Assembly (NCBI RefSeq): GCF_016908415.1
Contig: NZ_JAFBDW010000006.1
Coordinates: forward strand, 1-64,000
DNA length: 64,000 nt
Direction of reading: 5' to 3'
DNA from: Caldicoprobacter guelmensis
GTDB lineage: Bacteria > Bacillota > Clostridia > Caldicoprobacterales > Caldicoprobacteraceae
Under the pieces are notes generated by a model. The model made no database searches. It had not been told where the DNA came from and was given only the letters and a program-made list of their open reading frames with translations. Position numbers and translations under genes: made by a program. Each line of letters opens with the position of its first letter. Position 1 is the stretch's first letter. Positions 33,407-42,310 of the stretch are shown piece by piece.

Positions 33407-34303
33407 ATGAAGTTAGGTATGCTGTTTGGTATAAACGTATATATAAACAAACTGTTAGTTGTGCTCATAGTAATAGCTGTAGTTCTAGGAGAGGGGATGA
33501 AGCTGGCTGTCGTATTTTTGGTGGTGATCATACACGAACTGGCACACGTAGTTATGGCTAGGGCTTTGAACTTAAGGGTAAGCGAAATAGAGCTGCTTCC
33601 ATTTGGTGGAGTGGCTAGAATCGAAAGCTTTTTTGAAGTAAATCCACGGGATGAAATATATATAGCCATTGTAGGCCCTCTGTCCAACTTTATACTGGTG
33701 ATGGGGTGCATGGTTTTAGAGAAGATGGGACTGGTTTTACTTAAGGATTGTGATTTTTTCATACAGGCCAATCTAATGTTGGCGGGTTTTAATCTACTAC
33801 CGGCTTTTCCGCTGGATGGTGGTAGGGTGCTTCGAGCCCTTCTTTCAAGGGAGTTAGGGATAAAAAGGGCTACCAGGATTACTACAATAGGTGGGTTTGC
33901 CTTGTCACTCTTTTTAGTCATGACAGGGTTGTACGCCATCTATTATGGCATCTTTAACCCTAGTTTGTTTGTTGTGGCAGTTTTTTTGGCATACTCAGCA
34001 GTAAAAGAAAACAGGATGGCTGCCTACGTCATAGTGAGGGACCTCACATACAAAAGGGATATTTTAGTAAAGGAGGGTGCAATTCAATCCAGGGAACTGG
34101 TAGTGCTGTATGACTTACCCTTAAGGGATGTGATAAGGAAGTTTGTGCCCCATAGATATCACAGCCTCGTTTTGGTTGACGAGCAGCTAAGGCCCAGGGG
34201 TTATTTAACTGAAAAGGATATAGTGGACGGCCTTATGGATTATGGCCTTAACGTGCCGATATACCGGTTGCTTGCACAGTCGGGCCGCAAAAAGGTTGAT
34301 TGA
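33407..34303 (+). CDS. Site-2 protease, M50 family (SpoIVFB-like)
   Basis: SpoIVFB is an intramembrane metalloprotease that cleaves pro-sigma-K in the mother cell during sporulation. The 298-residue protein has several membrane spans, HELAH (His43, Glu44, His47) and FNLLPAFPLDGGRVLR with the third zinc ligand Asp137. The C-terminal part, from about residue 200, resembles a single CBS-like region (LRDVIRKFVPHRYHSLVLV), as in SpoIVFB. ATG 33407 is preferred to GTG 33389 by spacing to AGGG. The pairing with the M23-like protein supports spoIVFB. Confidence 0.85.
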   Translation: MKLGMLFGINVYINKLLVVLIVIAVVLGEGMKLAVVFLVVIIHELAHVVMARALNLRVSEIELLPFGGVARIESFFEVNPRDEIYIAIVGPLSNFILVMGCMVLEKMGLVLLKDCDFFIQANLMLAGFNLLPAFPLDGGRVLRALLSRELGIKRATRITTIGGFALSLFLVMTGLYAIYYGIFNPSLFVVAVFLAYSAVKENRMAAYVIVRDLTYKRDILVKEGAIQSRELVVLYDLPLRDVIRKFVPHRYHSLVLVDEQLRPRGYLTEKDIVDGLMDYGLNVPIYRLLAQSGRKKVD

Positions 34304-34455
34304 CAGAGGTTGCATTGATGAAAAGGGCGAAGTTTTAATTTTGTGCTGTTGGGGGAATGGCAAGGGGATGCAGAGCAAAATATATAATGAAACAAAGCTT
34401 GTTTGGTGCAAAAAGTAAGTTTTTTATTTTGGTATTAGTAGGGGGAAATTGCAAA

Positions 34456-36291
34456 ATGGACAAGTCTGTGCTAGATGAGATACTAAGGCAGGTTAGTAAA
34501 CCTGTTAGATACATGGGAAATGAGTACAACATGGTTGAAAAGGATCCTTCAAAGGTGTTGATTCGGTTTGCTTTTGCCTTTCCGGACGTTTATGAGGTGG
34601 GCATGTCCCATCTGGGGATGAAGATACTGTATCATCTCATGAACAAAAGGGAAGACACATACTGTGAACGTGTGTTTGCGCCTTGGGTTGATATGGAACA
34701 AAAGATGAGGGAAAAGAGGCTTCCGCTGTTTGCTTTAGAAACCAAGGACCCCATTGCCATGTTTGATTTTGTGGGATTTACGCTTCAATATGAGATGTGT
34801 TACACGAATGTGATAAACATGCTTGACTTGGCAGGTATTCCACTTCGGTGGTGGGAAAGGGAAGAGCATCATCCCTTTGTGATTGCGGGCGGTCCTTGTG
34901 CGTATAATATAGAGCCGTTAGCCGACTTTTTTGACCTGGTGGTAATGGGTGATGGGGAAGAGGTAATAAACGAGCTGTTGGATGTGTATCGCCAGTGGAA
35001 AATGCAGGGCGGTAGGCGCCAGGATTTTTTGATGGCGGCAGCTGGGATACCGGGAGTTTATGTGCCACGCTTTTATGACGTGGAATACAACCCTGACGGT
35101 ACTGTTTGTTCGATTAAGCCTAACCGTGAAGGGATATCCCCCATAATTAGAAAGCGGGTTGTAAGAGACCTTGATAAGGCCTATTATCCTGAGACCATGA
35201 TAGTGCCGTACATGGATATTGTCCATGATCGCATCATGCTTGAGGTGTTTAGGGGTTGCACCCGCGGCTGCAGGTTTTGTCAAGCAGGTATTATATACCG
35301 CCCGGTGAGGGAACGTTCGGTTCCAAGGCTTATGGAGTTAGCGGAGAAACTGATCAGCAATACCGGCTATGAGGAGCTATCGCTCTCTTCCTTAAGTACC
35401 AGCGATTACTCTGACCTAGAAAAGCTGGTAAAGCAGCTTATGAAGCGCTTTGCATCGCAAAAGGTATCTTTTTCGCTTCCCTCGCTGCGCCTTGACTCGT
35501 TTTCTAGGGAGCTTATTGAAGAGATGATAAAGGTGCGTAAAGCGGGTTTGACCTTTGCTCCTGAAGCTGGTACACAGCGATTGAGGGATGTGATAAACAA
35601 GGGGGTTACCGAGAATGACCTTTTAAACAGTGCGAGGCAGGCATTTGAGCTGGGATGGGATACTGTAAAGCTGTATTTCATGATAGGGTTGCCCACTGAA
35701 ACACGGGAAGACCTTAAAGGCATTGCGGAACTGGCTAAAAAGGTTAAACAATGCTATTTTGACGCGACCCTGGGCCAAAGGGCCCATAGGTTAAGGATAA
35801 CCATCAGTGTTGCGTCTTTTGTTCCAAAACCTTTTACTCCGTTTCAATGGGTTGCGCAGGATACTATTGAGGATTTGAATGATAAGATTGATTTTTTGAA
35901 GGACAAGCTTCGCATAAAATCAGTGGAGTTTGACTGGCATGACCCGCGTTTAAGCTTCCTTGAGGCTGTGTTTGCCCGAGGCGATCGCAGATTGGGTAAG
36001 GTGTTGCTGAAGGCATGGGAAATGGGCTGCAAGTTTGATGGATGGGCAGAACTTTTCAAGTACGATACTTGGCTTAAAGCTTTTGAGGAAACCGGCATAG
36101 ACCCTGAATTTTATGCCAACAGGGTGAGAAATAAGGAAGAGGTGTTCCCATGGAGCCACATCGATGTGGGAGTTACGCCATCTTTCCTGTGGAGGGAGTA
36201 CCAAAAGGCTCTGAAAGGGGAGCTGACGCCTGACTGTCGGGTAAGGTGTTGGGGCTGCGGCATAACAAGGCTGGGAGGGTTGTGCCAATGA
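34456..36291 (+). CDS. B12-binding/radical SAM protein, TIGR03960-like
   Basis: From ATG 34456 the protein is 611 residues. An N-terminal part (about 30-200) resembles a cobalamin-binding-like domain. The radical SAM core has C268-TRG-C272-RF-C275 for the 4Fe-4S cluster. A second cysteine group, C594, C598, C601 and C610, closes the protein. The family has no assigned reaction; its constant pairing with DUF2344 and RNase G genes suggests an RNA-linked or translation-linked role. The longer frame from 34357 lacks a good ribosome site. Confidence 0.85.
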   Translation: MDKSVLDEILRQVSKPVRYMGNEYNMVEKDPSKVLIRFAFAFPDVYEVGMSHLGMKILYHLMNKREDTYCERVFAPWVDMEQKMREKRLPLFALETKDPIAMFDFVGFTLQYEMCYTNVINMLDLAGIPLRWWEREEHHPFVIAGGPCAYNIEPLADFFDLVVMGDGEEVINELLDVYRQWKMQGGRRQDFLMAAAGIPGVYVPRFYDVEYNPDGTVCSIKPNREGISPIIRKRVVRDLDKAYYPETMIVPYMDIVHDRIMLEVFRGCTRGCRFCQAGIIYRPVRERSVPRLMELAEKLISNTGYEELSLSSLSTSDYSDLEKLVKQLMKRFASQKVSFSLPSLRLDSFSRELIEEMIKVRKAGLTFAPEAGTQRLRDVINKGVTENDLLNSARQAFELGWDTVKLYFMIGLPTETREDLKGIAELAKKVKQCYFDATLGQRAHRLRITISVASFVPKPFTPFQWVAQDTIEDLNDKIDFLKDKLRIKSVEFDWHDPRLSFLEAVFARGDRRLGKVLLKAWEMGCKFDGWAELFKYDTWLKAFEETGIDPEFYANRVRNKEEVFPWSHIDVGVTPSFLWREYQKALKGELTPDCRVRCWGCGITRLGGLCQ

Positions 36292-36983
36292 GGATGGTGG
36301 TAAAGTATGCCAAACGGGACAGGGTTAAATACATATCCCATTTAGACCTCATGAGAACCCTGCACCGCGCCTTAAGGCGGGCCGGTATACCTGTGGCGTT
36401 TTCGCAGGGCTATAACCCCCAGCCTAAGGTGGCATTTGGGCCTCCATTGCCAGTCGGAATGACCAGTGAAGGTGAATACATGGATATAGTTTTGGACTTG
36501 GAGATGAATCCCAAAGAATTTTGCCATAGGATGAACAGCGTACTTCCTCAGGGTATAACTGTGCTGGATGCGGTGGCAATTGACAAATCCTTTCCTTCGC
36601 TTATGAGCGTTATTGAAAGGGCGCTATATCATATAAGCATTAAAACTCCGGTTCAATCTATTGAAGAGGCATTAAAAGACTTTTTATCTCAGCCAGTGAT
36701 AAATATTACAAAGAGCGGAAAAAAAGGTGAGAGGACAGTAAACATCAGGCCTATGATACACCGGCTGGAAACAGTGAGCCAGGGAAAAGAAGTGGTGGTC
36801 ATGGAAGCTGTGTTGAGCGCTGGCAGTAAAGAATCTTTAAACGCTGAGCAGATGGTGTGCTGTTTTCTGGAGTTCATCGGCATGGAAGATGATTCCCATT
36901 GTTTTGCAAATATCCATAGGCTGGAGATGTTTTTGTATAAGGATAATGCATGGATAACACCATTGGAGCTGGGAAGAGGATGA
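36288..36983 (+). CDS. DUF2344 (TIGR03936) protein, partner of the radical SAM protein
   Basis: The 231-residue protein starts MRMVVKYAKRDRVKYISHLD and includes LHRALRRAGIPVAFSQGYNP, the family signature. Its ATG overlaps the stop of the radical SAM gene in ATGA, and in other bacteria the two are one fused protein, so they probably work as one unit. Function is unknown. Its end overlaps the start of the RNase G gene. Confidence 0.87.
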   Translation: MRMVVKYAKRDRVKYISHLDLMRTLHRALRRAGIPVAFSQGYNPQPKVAFGPPLPVGMTSEGEYMDIVLDLEMNPKEFCHRMNSVLPQGITVLDAVAIDKSFPSLMSVIERALYHISIKTPVQSIEEALKDFLSQPVINITKSGKKGERTVNIRPMIHRLETVSQGKEVVVMEAVLSAGSKESLNAEQMVCCFLEFIGMEDDSHCFANIHRLEMFLYKDNAWITPLELGRG

Positions 36984-38503
36984 TGGGCGTGGGGAAACAG
37001 ATTGTGGTGGATATTCGATATGACCAGACACGGGTTGCGGTACTGGAGGACGGAGACCTTGTGGAGTTTTATATGGAGGATGATGAAAAGCAGGGGCTGG
37101 TGGGCAATATATACCGTGGGCGTGTGGTTAATGTCCTGCCAGGAATGCACGCCGCCTTTGTGGATATAGGGCTGGAGAAGAATGCTTTTCTGTATGCAGG
37201 AGATATAAACATCGACAATACGGTATTTGACTTTAAGGATAAAAGCAATGGCAAAGAGGTCAAAAACATCTCCCTGCGTGATATCGTAAGGGAAGGGCAG
37301 GAGATCACCGTTCAAATTTTAAAGGAGCCCATGGGAACCAAGGGTGCTAGAGTCACCACCCATATAACCTTGCCGGGCAGATATGTCGTGCTCATGCCGA
37401 CCTTGAACTATGTAGGTGTCTCCAGGAGGATAGAGGATGAAGAGGAACGTCAGCGTTTAAGGAAAGTCGCTGAGGCCATTAAGCCTCAAAATATGGGAGT
37501 TATAGTGAGGACAGCGGCCAAGGGTAAGCAAGCTGAAGACCTTATGCCTGATATAGAAGTATTGTGTAAGCTATGGGAAGGAATAAGGGAAAGGGAAAAA
37601 CAGGGTGAAGTGCCACGGCTGTTGCATAAGGATGAGAGTTTACTGTACCGCACTGTACGTGACATCTTCTCTGCTGATGTGGACAGGCTGGTCATAAATG
37701 ACTATCATCATTATCAAAAAGTAGTTGAGCTTGTTAAGGTTGTCTCGCCTTCACTGGTTGACAGGGTGGAGTATTTCGATGCTCAGAGAAACTTGTTTGA
37801 GATTTACGGCATTGAAGCAAAGATTGAAAAAGCCATACAAAAGAAGGTATGGCTTAAGAGCGGCGGCTATATTGTAATAGATGTGACAGAGGCACTGACG
37901 GTTATAGACGTGAATACCGGCAAGTTTGTTGGTAACGCCAGTTTGGAGGACACCGCCTTTAAGACTAATTTGGAGGCAGCAGAGGAGATCGCACATCAGA
38001 TACGCTTGCGCGACATAGGTGGCATTATCATCATAGATTTTATTGACATGGAAGAAGATGAGCACAAGAAAAAGGTGTTAGAGGTGTTAGAACAGGCTTT
38101 AAAAAAAGACCGTACCAGGACTAATCTGGTAGGGTTAACGGGGCTGGGATTGGTAGAGTTGACCCGGAAAAAAGTGCGTCCCAGGCTCTCTACCGCTTTT
38201 TTAAAACCCTGTCCTTACTGCAATGGAACAGGGAGAGTGTATTCGGAATCCACCGTGATAGCCAAAATAGAAAAGGAGCTGGAGAAGCTGTTTAGCGTAA
38301 ATGAGGCTTGGGGTGCTTTGGTAGAGGTACATCCCAGCGTGGCCAATGCGTGGATGGAAGACAAACAGGCTTTGGAACAGCTTGAAACTACGCTTAAGAA
38401 GAAGATATGCATCCGGGCTGATGAAAGCATTCATGTTGAAGATAGCAGGATTAAGCTGCTCAAAGGGCCGGGGGATTTGGAGAAGGTTGTTCGCTTTTCA
38501 TGA
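36980..38503 (+). CDS. rng: Ribonuclease E/G family endoribonuclease (RNase G type)
   Basis: RNase E/G cuts single-stranded RNA in rRNA maturation and mRNA decay. The protein is about 507 residues with an S1 domain (NIYRGRVVNVLPGMHAAFVD), the catalytic Asp pair in VIDVNTGKFVG and IIIDFIDM, and the zinc-link CPYCNGTGRV. There is no long C-terminal scaffold, so it is G-type. Start choice is uncertain: ATG 36980, ATG 36983 or GTG 36989, the last giving the family-like MGKQIVVDI. Confidence 0.94.
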   Translation: MMGVGKQIVVDIRYDQTRVAVLEDGDLVEFYMEDDEKQGLVGNIYRGRVVNVLPGMHAAFVDIGLEKNAFLYAGDINIDNTVFDFKDKSNGKEVKNISLRDIVREGQEITVQILKEPMGTKGARVTTHITLPGRYVVLMPTLNYVGVSRRIEDEEERQRLRKVAEAIKPQNMGVIVRTAAKGKQAEDLMPDIEVLCKLWEGIREREKQGEVPRLLHKDESLLYRTVRDIFSADVDRLVINDYHHYQKVVELVKVVSPSLVDRVEYFDAQRNLFEIYGIEAKIEKAIQKKVWLKSGGYIVIDVTEALTVIDVNTGKFVGNASLEDTAFKTNLEAAEEIAHQIRLRDIGGIIIIDFIDMEEDEHKKKVLEVLEQALKKDRTRTNLVGLTGLGLVELTRKKVRPRLSTAFLKPCPYCNGTGRVYSESTVIAKIEKELEKLFSVNEAWGALVEVHPSVANAWMEDKQALEQLETTLKKKICIRADESIHVEDSRIKLLKGPGDLEKVVRFS

Positions 38504-38810
38504 GGGGAATTCTGTTTTGAATATAGCGGTTAAAGTCCAGCAGTATACATCTGCAAATACAATGTTGGTATAAGCACATTGAGCATGTCGATGTGGCCTA
38601 ATAATGGGCTTTTTTTATTTTATGTGGTCATGTGATTATTTGTCTAATAACGTGAGAGAAATTAATTTTTTGGGTAAAAAACAGCCTTTCGCGTAAATAA
38701 TAAAAAAAGGAAGTTCTTTAAAAATACATCATAATGAGTATGGCTGAAATTTTAAAGTATTTTTGTGGATTGATAGATAAAAAGCTTGGGAAAACTGCCT
38801 GGAGGGTGGA
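38504..38810 (+). other. Intergenic region between rng and glgB
   Basis: This 307-nt stretch has no credible gene. A short GC stem with A/T loop and seven T (GGCCTAATAATGGGC, 38595-38620) may be a weak terminator. The rest is A+T rich, with CATAAT near 38730 as a poor -10 candidate. rplU and rpmA, common after rng, are absent here. Confidence 0.5.
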
Positions 38811-40727
38811 ATGGAAACAAGTTTTTTTGGCATTACTGATTACCAGCTGTATTTATTTAATGAAGGGACTAATTACCATAGCTACAAGATGCTGGGGGCC
38901 CATCTTATAAAAATTAACGGCGTTGAAGGCACTCGTTTTGCTGTATGGGCACCCAATGCCCGAAGAGTCAGCGTGGTGGGGGATTTTAACTGTTGGGATG
39001 GAAGGGTTCACATAATGAACAGGTTGGGGGATTCTGGGGTGTGGACACTTTTTATTCCGGGAGTTAAGGAATTTGATCTCTACAAATATGAGATAGAGAA
39101 TTATTATGGGCAAGTTGTCCTGAAGGCTGACCCCTACGCCTTTTACAGTGAAGTTAGGCCGGGTACCGCTTCAATAGTGTATGATTTGAACAAATATGAG
39201 TGGCGAGATGATGAGTGGTTGCAAGAAAGGACCAATACGCCCATATACGATAAGCCGCTGTTAATTTATGAGGTGCATCTGGGGTCATGGCGTCGAAAAG
39301 AGGGGAATAGATTTTTAAGCTACAGGGAATTGGCCGCAGAGCTTATCCCTTATGTGAAGGATATGGGGTATACCCATATAGAGCTCTTACCGGTCGCAGA
39401 ACACCCATATGATGGGTCGTGGGGCTATCAAACCACAGGATATTACTCGGTCACTTCACGCTATGGTACGCCAGAGGATTTCATGTTTTTTATAGACGAG
39501 TGCCACCTAGCTGGTATAGGGGTAATATTGGACTGGGTACCGGCTCATTTTCCTAAAGATGAGCATGGATTGAGGCGTTTTGATGGTACAGCGCTTTATG
39601 AGCATGAGGACCCTCGACGCGGGGAACACCCCCATTGGGGCACTTTAATATTCAACTACGGGCGTAATGAGGTGAGGAGCTTCCTTATATCCAATGCCAT
39701 ATTCTGGTTTGACGTGTACCACGTGGATGGGCTTCGTGTGGATGCCGTGGCCTCAATGCTTTATCTTGATTATGGGAAGTCTTGGGGGGAATGGCTCCCA
39801 AACAGATATGGCGGCAAGGAGAATTTAGAGGCCATTGAGTTTATGAGGAGAATGAACGAAGTGGTGTTTCAATACTTTCCCAATGTGCTCATGATTGCTG
39901 AAGAGTCAACTGCTTGGCCCATGGTCACTCGCCCTGTGTACCTGGGAGGCCTGGGATTTAACTATAAATGGAATATGGGATGGATGAACGATATGCTGCG
40001 CTATATGTCACTGGATCCGGTGTATAGGAAGTGGCACCATGAAAACCTTACCTTTTCCATGATGTACGCCTTTTCAGAAAACTTCATCCTCCCCCTATCA
40101 CATGACGAGGTGGTACACGGCAAGCGCTCGCTTTTGGATAAAATGCCGGGAGATTATTGGCAAAAATTTGCCAACCTTAGGCTGCTGTACGCGTATATGA
40201 TGGCCCATCCGGGTAAAAAGCTTTTATTCATGGGGGGGGAATTTGGCCAGTTTGCCGAGTGGAATTTTGACGCCGGCCTGGATTGGCATCTCCTTGAATA
40301 TGAAATGCACAGAAAACTGCATTACTATGTCAAAATGCTTAACCATTTTTATCTTGATAACAGGGCTCTGTGGGAGTGTGACCATGGCTGGGAAGGCTTT
40401 TGTTGGATTGACCATCGAGATTACAGTCAGAGCATAATAGCCTTCTTACGGAAATCAAAAGGGCAGGATGAATGCCTGATTGTGGTTTGCAATTTCACGC
40501 CCGTGGTCCGCTATGGTTACAGAATAGGGGTTCCTTGGCCAGGAGGGTATGAGGAGGTTTTTAACAGCGATGACCCGGTATATGGTGGTTCTGGACAAGG
40601 CAATATTGGCATCATTGTGGCGGAAGGTATACCATGGCATGGATTTGAGCAATCCATCAGCATCACGGTACCGCCCCTTGCAGCAGTGTTTTTAAAGCGT
40701 AATAAAAGGAGGCTAGGGGATTGCTGA
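38811..40727 (+). CDS. glgB: 1,4-alpha-glucan branching enzyme
   Basis: GlgB adds alpha-1,6 branches to glycogen. The 638-residue protein has an N-terminal beta-sandwich (about 20-120) and a GH13 barrel. The nucleophile Asp lies in HVDGLRVDAVASML, the acid Glu in MIAEESTAWP, and the third Asp region in LSHDEVVHGKRSLLDKMPGD, a branching-enzyme signature. CTGGAGGG precedes ATG. It overlaps glgA by 7 nt; glgC and glgD are not present nearby. Confidence 0.95.
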   Translation: METSFFGITDYQLYLFNEGTNYHSYKMLGAHLIKINGVEGTRFAVWAPNARRVSVVGDFNCWDGRVHIMNRLGDSGVWTLFIPGVKEFDLYKYEIENYYGQVVLKADPYAFYSEVRPGTASIVYDLNKYEWRDDEWLQERTNTPIYDKPLLIYEVHLGSWRRKEGNRFLSYRELAAELIPYVKDMGYTHIELLPVAEHPYDGSWGYQTTGYYSVTSRYGTPEDFMFFIDECHLAGIGVILDWVPAHFPKDEHGLRRFDGTALYEHEDPRRGEHPHWGTLIFNYGRNEVRSFLISNAIFWFDVYHVDGLRVDAVASMLYLDYGKSWGEWLPNRYGGKENLEAIEFMRRMNEVVFQYFPNVLMIAEESTAWPMVTRPVYLGGLGFNYKWNMGWMNDMLRYMSLDPVYRKWHHENLTFSMMYAFSENFILPLSHDEVVHGKRSLLDKMPGDYWQKFANLRLLYAYMMAHPGKKLLFMGGEFGQFAEWNFDAGLDWHLLEYEMHRKLHYYVKMLNHFYLDNRALWECDHGWEGFCWIDHRDYSQSIIAFLRKSKGQDECLIVVCNFTPVVRYGYRIGVPWPGGYEEVFNSDDPVYGGSGQGNIGIIVAEGIPWHGFEQSISITVPPLAAVFLKRNKRRLGDC

Positions 40728-42166
40728 AAGTTTTGTTTGCCGCTTCAGAAGCAGCGCCATTTGTAAAAACAGGGGGATTGGGCGAGGTAATCGGCTCTCT
40801 ACCAATTGCTCTGCGATATCAAGGAGTAGATGCCAGGGTTATTCTGCCAAAATACAAGGCCATTTCACCAAACCTGAAAGAGAAAATAAGGCATATAAAG
40901 CATATATATGTCAGGTTGGGCTGGAGAAATCAGTATTGCGGGATTGAGGAAACGGAATATAAAGGGGTGCCTGTGTATTTCATTGACAATGAGTATTATT
41001 TCGGGCGCGATGGGATATATGGTTATTCAGATGATGAGGTAGAACGATTTGCATTTTTTTGCCGAAGCGTGCTTGAGGTACTTCCACATATCGATTTTAT
41101 GCCCGATGTGATACACTGCCATGACTGGCAGACAGGTGCAATACCTGTATTGTTGGAAGCCCATTATCGGTATAATGATTTTTATAAGGATATTCGTACC
41201 CTGTTTACCATTCACAATCTTCGATATCAGGGTATTTACGACAGGAAGGTTTTGGGTGACTTGTTGGACCTGGGCGATGATTATTTTACGCCTGACAAAT
41301 TAGAATTTTATGGTAATGTAAACATGTTGAAAGCCGGCCTTGTATACGCAGACCTCATAAGTACTGTCAGCCCTACCTATGCTCAAGAAATACAGATGCC
41401 GTTTTTTGGGGAAAAACTTGACGGATTGTTGCGTGCAAGGAGTCATCAACTGTTTGGTATATTAAACGGAGTGGACTATGAAGAGTACAATCCTGCTACT
41501 GATCCGCTCATATTCAGAAACTATGACCAGGACCGCCTTGAGCACAAGGTGGAGAACAAGCTGAGGCTTCAGGAGCAGCTGAAGCTTGAGGTTCGAGAGG
41601 ATGTACCCATGATAGGTATAATAGTTAGGTTGGTGGCGCAAAAAGGCTTGGACCTCATAGCTCATGTACTGGACGAGATACTTGCTATGGATGTACAGTT
41701 GGTGGTGTTGGGGAACGGAGAGTGGCAGTACGAAAACATGTTTAAAAATGCGGCTGCCCGTTATCCTACAAAGGTTTCGGCTAATATCTTCTATGATAAT
41801 ACCCTGGCGCATCGCATATATGCTGCCTCCGATTTATTTCTCATGCCGTCACTGTATGAGCCATGCGGATTGGCGCAGCTTTTTAGCATGAGGTACGGTA
41901 CTATCCCTATTGTGAGGGAGACTGGTGGGCTTAGGGATACCGTGCAGCCGTATAATGAGTTTACCGGTGAGGGAAATGGTTTTAGCTTTACTAACTACAA
42001 CGCCCATGACATGCTATATACCATAAAGAGAGCTGTAAATTTCTATTACGACAAAGAGGTATGGTATGCCTTGATGAGAAGGGCTATGCAATGCGATTAC
42101 AGTTGGAATCGTTCTGCAAAAGAATATATAGAGCTGTATCAGCGTTTAAAGGCGGGACAGTATTGA
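40721..42166 (+). CDS. glgA: Glycogen synthase (ADP-glucose type, GT5)
   Basis: GlgA extends alpha-1,4-glucan chains from ADP-glucose. The 481-residue protein starts at TTG inside the end of glgB and shows VLFAASEAAPFVKTGGLGEV, with the ADP-glucose-binding KTGGL, and the C-terminal GT5 part PSLYEPCGLAQLFSMRYGTI and ETGGLRDTV. The 7-nt overlap with glgB implies coupled expression. Confidence 0.95.
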   Translation: MLKVLFAASEAAPFVKTGGLGEVIGSLPIALRYQGVDARVILPKYKAISPNLKEKIRHIKHIYVRLGWRNQYCGIEETEYKGVPVYFIDNEYYFGRDGIYGYSDDEVERFAFFCRSVLEVLPHIDFMPDVIHCHDWQTGAIPVLLEAHYRYNDFYKDIRTLFTIHNLRYQGIYDRKVLGDLLDLGDDYFTPDKLEFYGNVNMLKAGLVYADLISTVSPTYAQEIQMPFFGEKLDGLLRARSHQLFGILNGVDYEEYNPATDPLIFRNYDQDRLEHKVENKLRLQEQLKLEVREDVPMIGIIVRLVAQKGLDLIAHVLDEILAMDVQLVVLGNGEWQYENMFKNAAARYPTKVSANIFYDNTLAHRIYAASDLFLMPSLYEPCGLAQLFSMRYGTIPIVRETGGLRDTVQPYNEFTGEGNGFSFTNYNAHDMLYTIKRAVNFYYDKEVWYALMRRAMQCDYSWNRSAKEYIELYQRLKAGQY

Positions 42167-42310
42167 TATGTAGATGAGATTGAATATTTTTTAAGTATAT
42201 AGGTTGCAAAACACTTTGACTGGTAAAATAGGTGGAATGATGGAAATTTGTAGGTTTAACCTTACGTGGTTATGGATAAAATGAACTAGTGGGTGAAAGG
42301 ATGGTCTTAT

